DNA of 64,000 nucleotides, taken from positions 744,001 to 808,000 of the forward strand of contig CAXXWT010000003.1 of NCBI GenBank assembly GCA_963674685.2. Direction: 5' to 3'. A program made the translations under genes and the position numbers. Source of the stretch: G963674685 sp963674685. GTDB lineage: Bacteria > Lernaellota > Lernaellaia > JACKCT01. The notes under the pieces were generated by a model. The model was given only the letters and a program-made list of their open reading frames with translations, was not told where the DNA came from and made no database searches. Of this stretch, positions 1 to 8,234 are shown piece after piece (the first letter of the stretch is position 1; every line of letters starts with the position of its first letter).

Positions 1-880
1 TAAAGAGCCGCTGGCCGAGGAATATCCCTTCATGGCGGGCAAGCTGATTTACACATATCTGCATCTGGCCGCCGACGAAGCCCTGACCAGGGCCATGGTT
101 GAGTCGGAGTGCGTGGGAATCGCTTATGAAACCATTGAACTCAACGGTTCTTTGCCTCTGTTGGCGCCCATGAGCGAAGTCGCGGGCAAGCTGGCCCCGC
201 AGGTCGGAGCGCAGAGCCTGGAAGCGGCTCGCGGCGGATCGGGCATCCTACTCGCCGGCGTGTCCGGCGTGCGTCCGGCTAACGTGGCCATTATCGGCGC
301 GGGTGTTTCGGGGCAATGCGCCTGTGAAATCGCCGTGGGAATGGGCGCGCAGGTGACCATCCTCGACGTATCGCCGGGCAAGCTGCGTTACGTGCATGAT
401 ATTCACAGAGGCAGAGTCGTCACGCTGATGAGCAACCATGGCAATATCGCCAAGACCGTAGAGGAATCGGATCTGGTTATCGGGGCCGTTTTGATTCACG
501 GCGCCAAGGCTCCCAAGCTCGTCACCCGTGAGATGCTCAAAACCATGAAGCCCAAAAGCGCTCTTGTGGATATTTCCGTCGATCAGGGCGGCTGCGTGGA
601 GACCACCAGGCCCACCACGCACGCCAATCCGACCTTCGTGGAGGAAGGCATCAATCACTACTGCGTGGCCAATATGCCGGGCATCGTCCCGCAGACCAGC
701 ACCTACGCGCTGACAAATTCGACGTTGAGTTACGCCATCGAGCTGGCGGATCTGGGATTTGAAAAAGCCGTCAAAGAAAATCCCGCCTTGCAAAAAGGCA
801 TCAATATCTGTCGGGGCAAGGTGACGTATCGCGGCGTGGCCGAGGCATGGAACATGCCGTACGAACCCTATCAATGCTGA
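1..880 (+). CDS. ald: Alanine dehydrogenase, 5' end cut by the window
   Basis: NAD-dependent L-alanine dehydrogenase, which interconverts L-alanine and pyruvate plus ammonia in the cytoplasm. The frame is open from base 2 (KEPLAEEYPF...), so about 75 N-terminal residues lie outside the window and 292 are visible; the family is about 370 long. Visible marks are the substrate-site segment TYLHLAAD with its conserved His, the Rossmann loop GAGVSG near visible residues 99-104, and the strongly conserved DQGGC-x-ETTRPTTH block. The C-terminus is of normal length. The next gene starts 15 bases downstream on the same strand, so the two may be co-transcribed. The family assignment is secure; physiological direction (catabolic or biosynthetic) cannot be read from sequence. 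Confidence 0.95.
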   Translation, partial: KEPLAEEYPFMAGKLIYTYLHLAADEALTRAMVESECVGIAYETIELNGSLPLLAPMSEVAGKLAPQVGAQSLEAARGGSGILLAGVSGVRPANVAIIGAGVSGQCACEIAVGMGAQVTILDVSPGKLRYVHDIHRGRVVTLMSNHGNIAKTVEESDLVIGAVLIHGAKAPKLVTREMLKTMKPKSALVDISVDQGGCVETTRPTTHANPTFVEEGINHYCVANMPGIVPQTSTYALTNSTLSYAIELADLGFEKAVKENPALQKGINICRGKVTYRGVAEAWNMPYEPYQC

Positions 881-894
881 CCGGGAATATTGTG

Positions 895-1623
895 ATGAGA
901 TCATTTCGTTTTTTCGCCATATGCTGCCTGTTATGCCTGGCTCTGCTTAGGGCCCATGACTCGTCGGCGAAGGAAACGATTGTCACGATGGATAAAATCA
1001 TCTGCGCCATCGGTCCGCAGATCATAACGCTGGAAGAAATCGGTGTGGAAAGGGCGATTCTGGAGATATCCGGCGACGCCATGGTTTATCCGGGAATCAC
1101 GAAAACCGCGTTGACCAATCAAAGAGTCCTGCACGAGCTTGTCGCGCGACGGATTTTAATGAACGCGGCGGGGAGGATGGGTTTTTCCGACGTTGATCCA
1201 AAGGATACGGAAAAAGCCATGGAGGAGTTCCGGGAGAAATTCGCGTCGAAGCAGGAATACCGGGAATTCCTCAAACGTTACCAGCTGACCGATTCACTCG
1301 ACGAAGAGCAGTTGAAACAGGACGAACTGGCCGGCGATATCGTTTACCGGTTTCGCAGTATCGTGATGGTCAGAAATTTCACGCACAAAAAACTCGACAT
1401 TCAAGTGAAGCTGTCCATGAAATCCGCGGCCAATGAAACAACCGATCCCGTCAAAAGCGGCGTGCAAGGCGCCGCATCGGGCGAAGCCATGAAAGAAAAT
1501 GAAAACAAACTCTTTCACAAGCTTCTTCTGGAATGGCTGAGTGATCTGGCGAAAAGAGAGCGGATATCCATCCGCGACGAATTCTACAGGGCGAAACTGG
1601 AAAAGCTTCTTTACAATCAGTAG
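895..1623 (+). CDS. Exported SurA-N-like protein of unknown role
   Basis: A 242-residue protein. I chose the ATG at 895 because residues 1-21 then form a plain signal peptide (RSFRFFAICCLLCLALLRA); the longer frame would begin inside ald. The mature part starts with a segment (VTMDKIICAIGPQIITLEEI) resembling the start of SurA/PpiC-type periplasmic chaperones, followed by charged helices that recall the SurA N-terminal chaperone domain. No parvulin domain is present. The C-terminal 60 residues are hydrophilic and helical. Inferred role: periplasmic folding factor or a diverged relative. The Shine-Dalgarno sequence is weak (CCGGGA), which fits coupling to ald. Confidence 0.6.
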   Translation: MRSFRFFAICCLLCLALLRAHDSSAKETIVTMDKIICAIGPQIITLEEIGVERAILEISGDAMVYPGITKTALTNQRVLHELVARRILMNAAGRMGFSDVDPKDTEKAMEEFREKFASKQEYREFLKRYQLTDSLDEEQLKQDELAGDIVYRFRSIVMVRNFTHKKLDIQVKLSMKSAANETTDPVKSGVQGAASGEAMKENENKLFHKLLLEWLSDLAKRERISIRDEFYRAKLEKLLYNQ

Positions 1624-1765
1624 AATACTCCCACCGGTTCATTCTTTTTGACGCCTGACAGGGGGGAGGCCTGATTTGTTGTTGGAGCAATAACCGGTCA
1701 TTAAGCCATATATGAAGCCAAATTTGTTGGCGCAAAACAAAGAAAATTAATCAATGGAGGTCGCC

Positions 1766-1987
1766 ATGACGGTGAAAAATATCGATCTTTTGTCGGGGTG
1801 GCAGGAAATTGCCGATTATCTCGACAAAAGCGTAAGAACGGTTCAGCGATGGAAGCGCACGCGGGGTCTTCCTATTTACCATCCCGCCGGAACCGGCAGC
1901 ACGCCGCACGCCAGTAAAAAAGGTCTTGAAACATGGATATTCACAAAACCTGAAAATGAAAGCGGAAATTCTCAGGCGCTATACTGA
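1766..1987 (+). CDS. Small helix-turn-helix DNA-binding protein (excisionase/MerR-like)
   Basis: A 73-residue protein. The start at 1766 is fixed by a GGAGG at 1756-1760, five bases upstream; the in-frame ATG at 1754 would lie before this site. The segment GWQEIADYLDKSVRTVQRWKR is a winged-HTH of the excisionase/HTH_17 type, in which a helix-turn-helix recognises DNA and an Arg-rich turn follows. The rest (GLPIYHPAGTGS...LETWI) matches the short wing and terminal helix of this family. It stands alone, directly before the gene-free DnaA-box-like cluster, so binding to that region is possible but unproven. It could equally be a remnant of a mobile element; no other mobile genes are near. Confidence 0.75.
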   Translation: MTVKNIDLLSGWQEIADYLDKSVRTVQRWKRTRGLPIYHPAGTGSTPHASKKGLETWIFTKPENESGNSQALY

Positions 1988-2011
1988 TCAGCATCCTCAG
2001 TTGAAAGGATG

Positions 2012-2226
2012 CGTGGATAAATGTTCTCCCCCCTGTGGATTTTTTTGTGGATAAAATTGTGGATATTATCTCCAAGTGACCGATAAATTTGAGAATTTTG
2101 TTTTCTTTTGCTTCAGTTCTTTGGCTGTGAATTTCCTGTGGATAAATCTGTTGGCATTCATGTTGAAAATCCGTGGATTGATTGGGGGATAATCTGTGGA
2201 AATTCATGGGGAAGTCATGTGGGTAA
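2012..2226 (-). other. DnaA-box-like cluster, candidate replication origin or DnaA-titration site
   Basis: The gene-free stretch 1988-2311 is AT-rich compared with its neighbours and holds repeats of TGTGGATAA, the complement of the DnaA box TTATCCACA. Exact copies lie at 2046-2054 and 2137-2145. One-mismatch copies are at 2012-2020, 2058-2066 and 2218-2226; two-mismatch copies are at 2034-2042 and 2195-2203. All point the same way, and three (2034, 2046, 2058) are spaced 12 bases apart. An AT-rich run (2081-2125) lies between the sub-clusters and could serve for unwinding. Known origins combine these traits. Against: no dnaA, dnaN, rnpA, gidA or parAB lies in the window. Confidence 0.55.
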
Positions 2227-2311
2227 ACTGTTGATATCTATTTGTTGAGGATCGTTGAAGGAAACGGTTTTCCCGAAATGATCGAGTGATAAAAACCATA
2301 CGAGGATTTCA

Positions 2312-2641
2312 ATGGCGGCAAGCAATCAAAAGGAATTACGCGGTTTTCCGGAATTCAACGCCCGGGGATTCTGGTTCAGTTCCGAGGTGGCGGGGCTGCG
2401 CAGGGACCTGTCCAATATATTGAGACAGATGGAGAAAATTAACGACACGCTGGGCGATCTCAAAGTTGAAGTGGCCGGCAAACTTGATAAGGATGATTTC
2501 CACGTCAAGCTGGAACAATTACAAAACGCCGATCATAAAATTTCGAATAACAATTCGAGGTGGATGGAAGTTTTGAAAATCATCGTTTCCAGTCTGGCCG
2601 CGGCCCTGTCGGCTCTGACCGGCGTCAAGTTGCTGAATTAA
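2312..2641 (+). CDS. Small coiled-coil protein with C-terminal membrane segment
   Basis: A 109-residue protein of unknown function with a GAGGA ribosome site at 2302-2306. Residues 27-75 (VAGLRRDLSNILRQMEKIND and on) form a heptad-like coiled coil, and residues 86-108 (MEVLKIIVSSLAAALSALTG) form one hydrophobic segment near the C-terminus. This architecture, soluble coiled coil followed by a tail anchor, is shared by small phage haemolysin-type (XhlA-like) proteins and by tail-anchored scaffolds; I cannot decide between these. It follows the DnaA-box-like cluster and converges, one base apart, with the transglutaminase gene. Confidence 0.6.
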   Translation: MAASNQKELRGFPEFNARGFWFSSEVAGLRRDLSNILRQMEKINDTLGDLKVEVAGKLDKDDFHVKLEQLQNADHKISNNNSRWMEVLKIIVSSLAAALSALTGVKLLN

Positions 2642-2642
2642 T

Positions 2643-3755
2643 TTATTCGTATTCGCTCGGATCTTCCTCGGGTGATTCATCCTGTTCGTCGCCGTCGTAA
2701 ATATCCGAATCCGGCGCCTTCTTCTTTCCGAGAATTTTCCACTCGCCCGTAATCTCGCCGTAATAGTCCAGATTTCCCGGCCCGCTGGGATAATAACTTA
2801 TCGTGTTGCGTCTGGGATCGAGCTCGATCAAGCCTGGCTCCGGTTCGTAAATGAAATACAGCATGCGACCGCTGGACGCGGCGAAGAGCTTGTCCGTTAA
2901 ATCCTTCCCGTAAATTCCGTCTCCTCCGGATGATTCCATCAGCACCCACCCATAACCGGGAATATACACTTCCGATATCTTATGCATCGGGACGTCGTGT
3001 CCGTATTTCTGGCCCGAGCCGATCCGGTGCGGGCTGCCGGCCACGTATCGCGCCGGAAGACCGACCGCGCGGCACATGGCGACCATGGTGAACGAGTACT
3101 CGGTGCATGAGCCGTGACCCAGTTTCAAGGTGCGGGCGGCGGATACTTTCCGGCCGTCGCCATTGTAAAACAGAGTATCGCGCACGTATTTCCAGATCTT
3201 CAGGGCCATGAGATAAGGATTTTTTTCGTCGCCGACGGCCTGTTTCGCCGCGTCCCGGACGATTTTCGTTTTTGTCCGGTAATATGCGGTGTCGCCGGTG
3301 TAATCCCTGATGATGGATTCGGGAATGTCCGAAAGGGCGCCCACTTTCGACGGATCGATTTTATAATGCACGGCGCGCAATTCCAAAACGGCTTTATAAC
3401 TCATCTTCAAACGGCCGCCGGGATGTCCGGGGCCCAGTTCGAAACGCAAAAAACGATAACCGTATTTGCTGACGATTTCATCGGCGGGTTCGGGACGGAC
3501 CTCCCAGGAAATGATGTTTTGATAGACGTTATTGGCGGGAAGCGGCAAAATGACGACCATTTTTTCGTTGTCGGGGTTTTCCCGCACGTGAAAATCGCCG
3601 TTTAGCGTGATCTCGTAGCGCGTCGGCTCGCCGTCGAAAATGGCATCGCCGGGGCGATTGCGATTGTCTGAAACCTCGTATCCCGGCTGCTCGCCCGCCT
3701 GCGCGGCAAGAGCAACCAGCAAAAGAGCGATGACAATGGCGATTATTCTTCTCAT
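2643..3755 (-). CDS. Exported transglutaminase-like protein
   Basis: A 370-residue exported protein with signal peptide (residues 1-20, ending LAAQA-G). A beta-rich N-terminal half of about 130 residues precedes a transglutaminase-core domain. The catalytic Cys is about residue 217 in GHGSCTEYS, with the expected RAVGLPARYVAG strand after it and the His about residue 258 in MHKISEVYIPGYGW. The usual third residue Asp is replaced by Glu in the segment VLMESSGG. Such domains act as cysteine proteases or amidases on peptides, or as acyl transferases. The last 25 residues are very acidic. I chose the ATG at 3755 over a TTG two codons upstream; neither has a good ribosome site. Confidence 0.85.
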   Translation of the reverse strand: MRRIIAIVIALLLVALAAQAGEQPGYEVSDNRNRPGDAIFDGEPTRYEITLNGDFHVRENPDNEKMVVILPLPANNVYQNIISWEVRPEPADEIVSKYGYRFLRFELGPGHPGGRLKMSYKAVLELRAVHYKIDPSKVGALSDIPESIIRDYTGDTAYYRTKTKIVRDAAKQAVGDEKNPYLMALKIWKYVRDTLFYNGDGRKVSAARTLKLGHGSCTEYSFTMVAMCRAVGLPARYVAGSPHRIGSGQKYGHDVPMHKISEVYIPGYGWVLMESSGGDGIYGKDLTDKLFAASSGRMLYFIYEPEPGLIELDPRRNTISYYPSGPGNLDYYGEITGEWKILGKKKAPDSDIYDGDEQDESPEEDPSEYE

Positions 3756-3873
3756 TCGCAATTGTTAGAATCACCGGCTTCCAAGGTCAAGGATGGATCG
3801 ACGATTCCGTGAAAATATTTACCGATTTTCATTGCGGTTGATTATCCCGTCCGCCGCGTCATAGAATCTTTGT

Positions 3874-4036
3874 AGGGCAAGGGGCAAGGAACAAGTGGCA
3901 AGTGGCAAGGGGCAAGGGGCAAAGGACAAGGGGCAAGGGGTGAGTGGTAGCCTCGAAGAGGCGAAAGTTAATAGGCCGGTGCGTTAGCGCCGGTATGGAG
4001 ATATACCAATATTCATACGAGCCCGCGTAAGCGGGC
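3874..4036. repeat. Intergenic mosaic repeat A: GGGGCAA runs plus three hairpins
   Basis: The gene-free stretch 3756-4062 holds a purine-rich run at 3874-3940 made of GGGGCAA, GTGGCAA and similar 7-mers, with four G-tracts spaced by CAA, a G-quadruplex-capable pattern. Three short hairpins follow: 3976-3993 (loop GTTA), 3992-4007 (GGTAT/ATACC) and 4021-4036 (GCCCGC, loop GTAA, GCGGGC). The 16-mer at 4011-4026 is 14/16 identical to 36686-36701 in repeat C, which also follows a GGGGCAA run, so this is a composite family and not chance. No coding potential is seen. Confidence 0.7.
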
Positions 4037-4062
4037 GGCAGGTCGGCGGCGATTAACTTACA

Positions 4063-5703
4063 ATGAACAACCGGGAGAAAAATAAACGAGACATTCCGGA
4101 ATTGTTTTTCCGGTTCTGGCCTTGCGTCGTGACGGCGATTTTGGCCGCTTGCATTCTTGTTTTCGCTTTTGACAACATGAGTTCGCCGCAACGGGCGGGA
4201 CGCGGACCCGACGAGATGCTGCAAATCTCGCTTCATCTCACAATGATGAACTCCGTCAAAAGCGGGCTGGGCGATCTGGCCGCTCCGCTGGCATATTCCA
4301 TGCGCAAGCCGCATTTGCCGTATCTGGCATCCGTCCTGTTTACTTCGATTGTTCCGGCCGGATACGCGTCCCTTCTGGCGGCGAATTACTTGTTTTTGTT
4401 TCTTTGGCTGACGATGGTTTTTCTCATCGCCAAAAAATTCGCCGGCGCGGCCGCCGGCGCGGCCACGGCGTGCGCGGCCGCCGCCTTGCCCATGACGTGG
4501 CGTCTGGGCGAGCATTTCGGCAACGACATGCCCGTCGCATTTTTTACCCTCCTGATTCTGCTGATTTTCCTGGATCGCGAATTGTTCACCGGCTTTTGGA
4601 TGTGGCCGCTTGCCGGACTCGTGTGCGGCGTCGGCATGCTCGCCAAGCCCACGTTGCCGCTTTACGTGGCCGGCGCAGCCGCTTACGTGGCCGGCGTTTC
4701 GATTCATCAGGCCGTCGTCGCGCAAAAAAGAAGCGCCCTCGCTTTGACGCTGGCGGGAATATTAGGCTTCCCGCTTGTCGCCGCCGCCGTATGGCTGCCC
4801 TGGTTTGCGCATCCGGTGACGGCGATCCTGGAACTGTTCGGCAAAATCGGCGCCGACGCCAATCAAAACGTCAATGGATTTTTTCATACCATCAACGGAA
4901 AAACCGCCGTTGAGGAAATCATTTTTCAGCTTAAGCCCCTGGCGGCTCTCGGCGTAACTGGCGGCCTTGTCGCGGCGGCTTTTCAAATCAGGAATGTGAA
5001 AGCCAGGATCCTTGTTTTTGCGTTCATTCCGCCCGTTATCGTGTTTTCCATCGTCACGCAGGCTTTTACCAGGATGATCTTTCCCGTCCTGGCGGTTCCC
5101 CTTGTCCTGGGATGCGCGATGATCGCCAAACTATCGAATCGTTTCATGCGTCACGCGGCATTGATCATTGTCTCCGTAGTATTTCTGTTTTCCTTTGCCG
5201 CCGGGCATAGGCACATGAAGCCGAGGTTGTGGCCCGCGCGTAATTTCGATGCGCCCGCATACGTCGCGCAACCCGTCGCCGCGTATATCGCAAGCCGCAC
5301 GCAGCCGGAAAGCGATCTTCTGTTTATCAATCGATGCGTCTTTTTAGGGATGCCGAAGTATTATTTTGCCATGCTGATGATGCAGGATGTTGCGAATCTG
5401 CAAATGACGCATCTTTGGGATCCCACCGGACTTTATCCCGGCGTCGATTTTCATATGGCTCTGCCCCGGCGCTTCAGTCATGTGAAGTGGATTCTGGAGT
5501 GCCGCATGGACTCGGCGATTGACGAAGCGCAAATCGGCGAAAGCATAAAAAAAGCCCTGCGCGACGCGGATCGCCTCAACCGATCCACTGCCGATTCGGC
5601 CTTAAAGTCCATGCCCCTCCCTCATCTCGCAAAACAATTCCCCGCGGCGTTCGAAGTCGAAAAGGAAAATTATTTCCTGAACCTTTACCGGCTGTCGGAT
5701 TAA
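4063..5703 (+). CDS. GT-C type membrane glycosyltransferase (PMT/ArnT-like)
   Basis: A 546-residue integral membrane protein with about ten hydrophobic segments. After the first segment the outside loop contains GRGPDEMLQ. An Asp-Glu pair in this loop is the usual catalytic signature of GT39/GT83-like (PMT, ArnT) enzymes, which use lipid-linked sugars on the outer face of the inner membrane. The C-terminal 150 residues are soluble. The acceptor and sugar are unknown. It stands alone behind the repeat A region and converges with lon, overlapping it by four bases. A glycan or glycoprotein role would suit the surface-glycan genes 4 kb away, but there is no direct link. Confidence 0.7.
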   Translation: MNNREKNKRDIPELFFRFWPCVVTAILAACILVFAFDNMSSPQRAGRGPDEMLQISLHLTMMNSVKSGLGDLAAPLAYSMRKPHLPYLASVLFTSIVPAGYASLLAANYLFLFLWLTMVFLIAKKFAGAAAGAATACAAAALPMTWRLGEHFGNDMPVAFFTLLILLIFLDRELFTGFWMWPLAGLVCGVGMLAKPTLPLYVAGAAAYVAGVSIHQAVVAQKRSALALTLAGILGFPLVAAAVWLPWFAHPVTAILELFGKIGADANQNVNGFFHTINGKTAVEEIIFQLKPLAALGVTGGLVAAAFQIRNVKARILVFAFIPPVIVFSIVTQAFTRMIFPVLAVPLVLGCAMIAKLSNRFMRHAALIIVSVVFLFSFAAGHRHMKPRLWPARNFDAPAYVAQPVAAYIASRTQPESDLLFINRCVFLGMPKYYFAMLMMQDVANLQMTHLWDPTGLYPGVDFHMALPRRFSHVKWILECRMDSAIDEAQIGESIKKALRDADRLNRSTADSALKSMPLPHLAKQFPAAFEVEKENYFLNLYRLSD

Positions 5704-8111
5704 TTCGCCACCGGCGGTTTGTCGTGCGTCATGTCCTTGATGGTTTCGGGGACGATCGGTTTGGCCGGGGCGGCGCCCTCGCGTTTTTCCAAGGCGCATT
5801 CCAGCGCTTCATCCATATTGGAAATAAAGACCAGTTCCAGGCCCTCCCGCAATGCCTCCGGCACTTCGGCCAGGTCCTTCCTGTTTTTTTCCGGCATGAG
5901 AATCCGCTTGATGCCGGCGCGTTTGGCGGCGAGGATTTTTTCCTTGATGCCGCCCACCGGCAGCACCTGGCCCCGCAACGTGACTTCGCCGGTCATGGCG
6001 ACTTCCGACGAAACTTTGCGCCCGGTCAGAAGCGACATCAGTGCGGAAAGGAGCGTGATGCCCGCCGACGGCCCGTCTTTTGGAATGGCCCCGCTTGGGA
6101 CATGGATGTGAATGTCATAATTCTGAAAGATATCGGGATCAATATTGAACTCTTCGGCCTTGCTGCGGACGTAGGACATGGCCGCTTTGGCGGATTCCTG
6201 CATAACCTCGCCGAGTTTGCCGGTGAGAATGAGGTTGCCCTTGCCCTTCATCAAAATGGCCTCGATGAAGAGAATGTCGCCGCCGGCGGGGGTCCAGGCC
6301 ATTCCCGTCGCCACGCCGGGGACGCTGGTGCGTTCGGCGACTTCGGGAAAATACCTTTCCGGTCCGAGGATTTCTTCCGTTTCCTCGCACGTTACAGTCA
6401 CCGTCTCGGCTTCCTCGCTTGCGATGCGCCGCGCGGCGGAACGGCAGGCCGCGGCGATGTTGCGCTTGAGTTCGCGGACGCCGGCTTCGCGCGTGTAGCA
6501 GTCGATCATCTTGAAAAGACCGTCGTCGGTGAACTGGAGTTGCTCGGGCTTCAGGCCGTGATTGTCCATCTCTTCTTTAATGAGATGGTTTTTGGCAATA
6601 ATTTTCTTTTCCTCATTCGTGTAACCGGGCACCTCGATGATTTCCAGTCGGTCGCGAAGAGCCGGGGGAATCGTATCCAGGCGGTTGGCCGTCCCGATGA
6701 AAAGAACCTGGGACAGGTCGAAGGAAAGGTTCATGTAGTTGTCGTTGAACGCGAAATTCTGTTCCGGATCGAGAACCTCCAGCAGCGCCGAAGCCGGATC
6801 GCCCCTGAAATCCGCGCCCACCTTGTCCAGTTCGTCGAGCATGAAAACCGGATTGCGCACGCCGACTTTCTTCAGGCCCTGCAGGATGCGTCCCGGCATG
6901 GAGCCGATGTAGGTTCGGCGATGGCCCCTGATTTCCGCTTCGTCGTGCAGTCCGCCCAGGCTCATTCTATGGAACTTCCGATCCATGGCCCGCGCGATGC
7001 TGCTTCCCAGCATGGTCTTGCCCACGCCCGGAGGGCCGATGAGGCAAAGGATGGGGCCCTTCATATCGGGTTTGAGTTTGCGGACCGCCAGGAATTCCAG
7101 GATGCGCTTTTTCACTTTGTCCAGACCGTACGAATCCTCGTCGAGAATTTTTTCCGCGTCTTTTAAGTCGATGTGATCTTCGGTGAACTTGGACCAGGGC
7201 AGGTCGATGATCCACTCCAGATAATTGTGGCTGACGGTGTGTTCGGGGCTGCTGGGCGGAATGCGACTGAGCTTTTTCAGTTCCTTTTCGGCGGCTTCCT
7301 TGGCTTCTTTGGGAAGATTGGCCTGCTCGATGCGCTTTTTGAATTCATCCAGGTCGCCTTCCGGGTTTTCCTCGTCGCCAAGCTCCTTCTTAATCGCCTC
7401 CATCTGTTTGCGCAGATAGTATTCGCGCTGATTTTTATCCAGTTCGCCCTTGATCTCTTCGTCGATGCGCTTTTTAACCTTGAGCATCTCCAGTTCGGTC
7501 TTGAGAAGATGCGTCACGATCCTGCATCGCTCTTTGATGTCGAAGGTTTCGAGAATCTTCGCCTTTTCCGCGATGGGGATGCTCAAATTCGCGGCGATCA
7601 AATCGCACAGGTCGCCCACATCCTGAATCTCCTCGACAAACTGACGCGCTTCGGAGGGCATGTGGGGATTCTTGTTGACGACCTCAAGGGCCAGTTCCTT
7701 GATTTTTTCCGTCAGGGCTTCGGTTTCCGTATCGTCGACCTTGCCCTCGGCGGGATATTCGATATCGACGCGCATATGCGGCGACAGGGATGTGAATCGG
7801 TTGAGTTGAATTCTGCTTAAGCCCTGTAAAAGGACGGTTTTCGTTCCGGACTGCCTGTCGTCCATAACCTTGATAATTTTCGCCGCGCATCCGACTTCGT
7901 AAAGGTCGCTTCCGACGGGCACTTCCACGTCCGCGTTGATTTGCGTGAATACGGCAAGAATCTGCTCTTCGTTTAACGCCGCTTCCACGGCGGACAGGGA
8001 AAACTTGCGCCCGACGGCCATCGGGGCTATCGAGTTCGGAAACATAACGGTGTTTCTCAAGGAAAGCACCGGCAGGTTCGTCGGTTTTTTCACGGATCCT
8101 CCAAAAATCAT
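5700..8111 (-). CDS. lon: ATP-dependent protease Lon
   Basis: An 803-residue protein with the full bacterial LonA layout: N-terminal substrate-binding domain (residues about 10-205), AAA+ domain with GPPGVGKT Walker A, and a C-terminal serine-lysine protease domain. The catalytic Ser is about residue 682 in PKDGPSAG and the Lys about residue 725 in GGIKEK. Lon degrades misfolded and regulatory proteins in the cytoplasm. Length matches the family (about 780-820). The C-terminal tail (EKREGAAPAKPIVPE and on) is a short, non-conserved extension. The start at 8111 is preceded by GAGG. The 3' end overlaps the convergent membrane glycosyltransferase gene by four bases. Confidence 0.97.
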   Translation of the reverse strand: MIFGGSVKKPTNLPVLSLRNTVMFPNSIAPMAVGRKFSLSAVEAALNEEQILAVFTQINADVEVPVGSDLYEVGCAAKIIKVMDDRQSGTKTVLLQGLSRIQLNRFTSLSPHMRVDIEYPAEGKVDDTETEALTEKIKELALEVVNKNPHMPSEARQFVEEIQDVGDLCDLIAANLSIPIAEKAKILETFDIKERCRIVTHLLKTELEMLKVKKRIDEEIKGELDKNQREYYLRKQMEAIKKELGDEENPEGDLDEFKKRIEQANLPKEAKEAAEKELKKLSRIPPSSPEHTVSHNYLEWIIDLPWSKFTEDHIDLKDAEKILDEDSYGLDKVKKRILEFLAVRKLKPDMKGPILCLIGPPGVGKTMLGSSIARAMDRKFHRMSLGGLHDEAEIRGHRRTYIGSMPGRILQGLKKVGVRNPVFMLDELDKVGADFRGDPASALLEVLDPEQNFAFNDNYMNLSFDLSQVLFIGTANRLDTIPPALRDRLEIIEVPGYTNEEKKIIAKNHLIKEEMDNHGLKPEQLQFTDDGLFKMIDCYTREAGVRELKRNIAAACRSAARRIASEEAETVTVTCEETEEILGPERYFPEVAERTSVPGVATGMAWTPAGGDILFIEAILMKGKGNLILTGKLGEVMQESAKAAMSYVRSKAEEFNIDPDIFQNYDIHIHVPSGAIPKDGPSAGITLLSALMSLLTGRKVSSEVAMTGEVTLRGQVLPVGGIKEKILAAKRAGIKRILMPEKNRKDLAEVPEALREGLELVFISNMDEALECALEKREGAAPAKPIVPETIKDMTHDKPPVAN

Positions 8112-8234
8112 TTCATACCTCGCAAGGACTCAATTGACCTTCATGAAACAGTAATCATTTTTTCGGCGCTTGTCAGGATAAAACGTTAGTTTAACACTAT
8201 TTCGATTTGACAATAACACGCTTTCCAGCGCCGA

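Noticed and set aside
5724..7166. 480-codon open frame opposite lon
   Set aside because: It is an antisense shadow of a well-conserved gene caused by high GC; no ribosome site or family match.
8112..8234. TTGTCA-like elements in the gap before lon as a lon promoter
   Set aside because: No -10 element at a plausible distance; the match is too weak to report.
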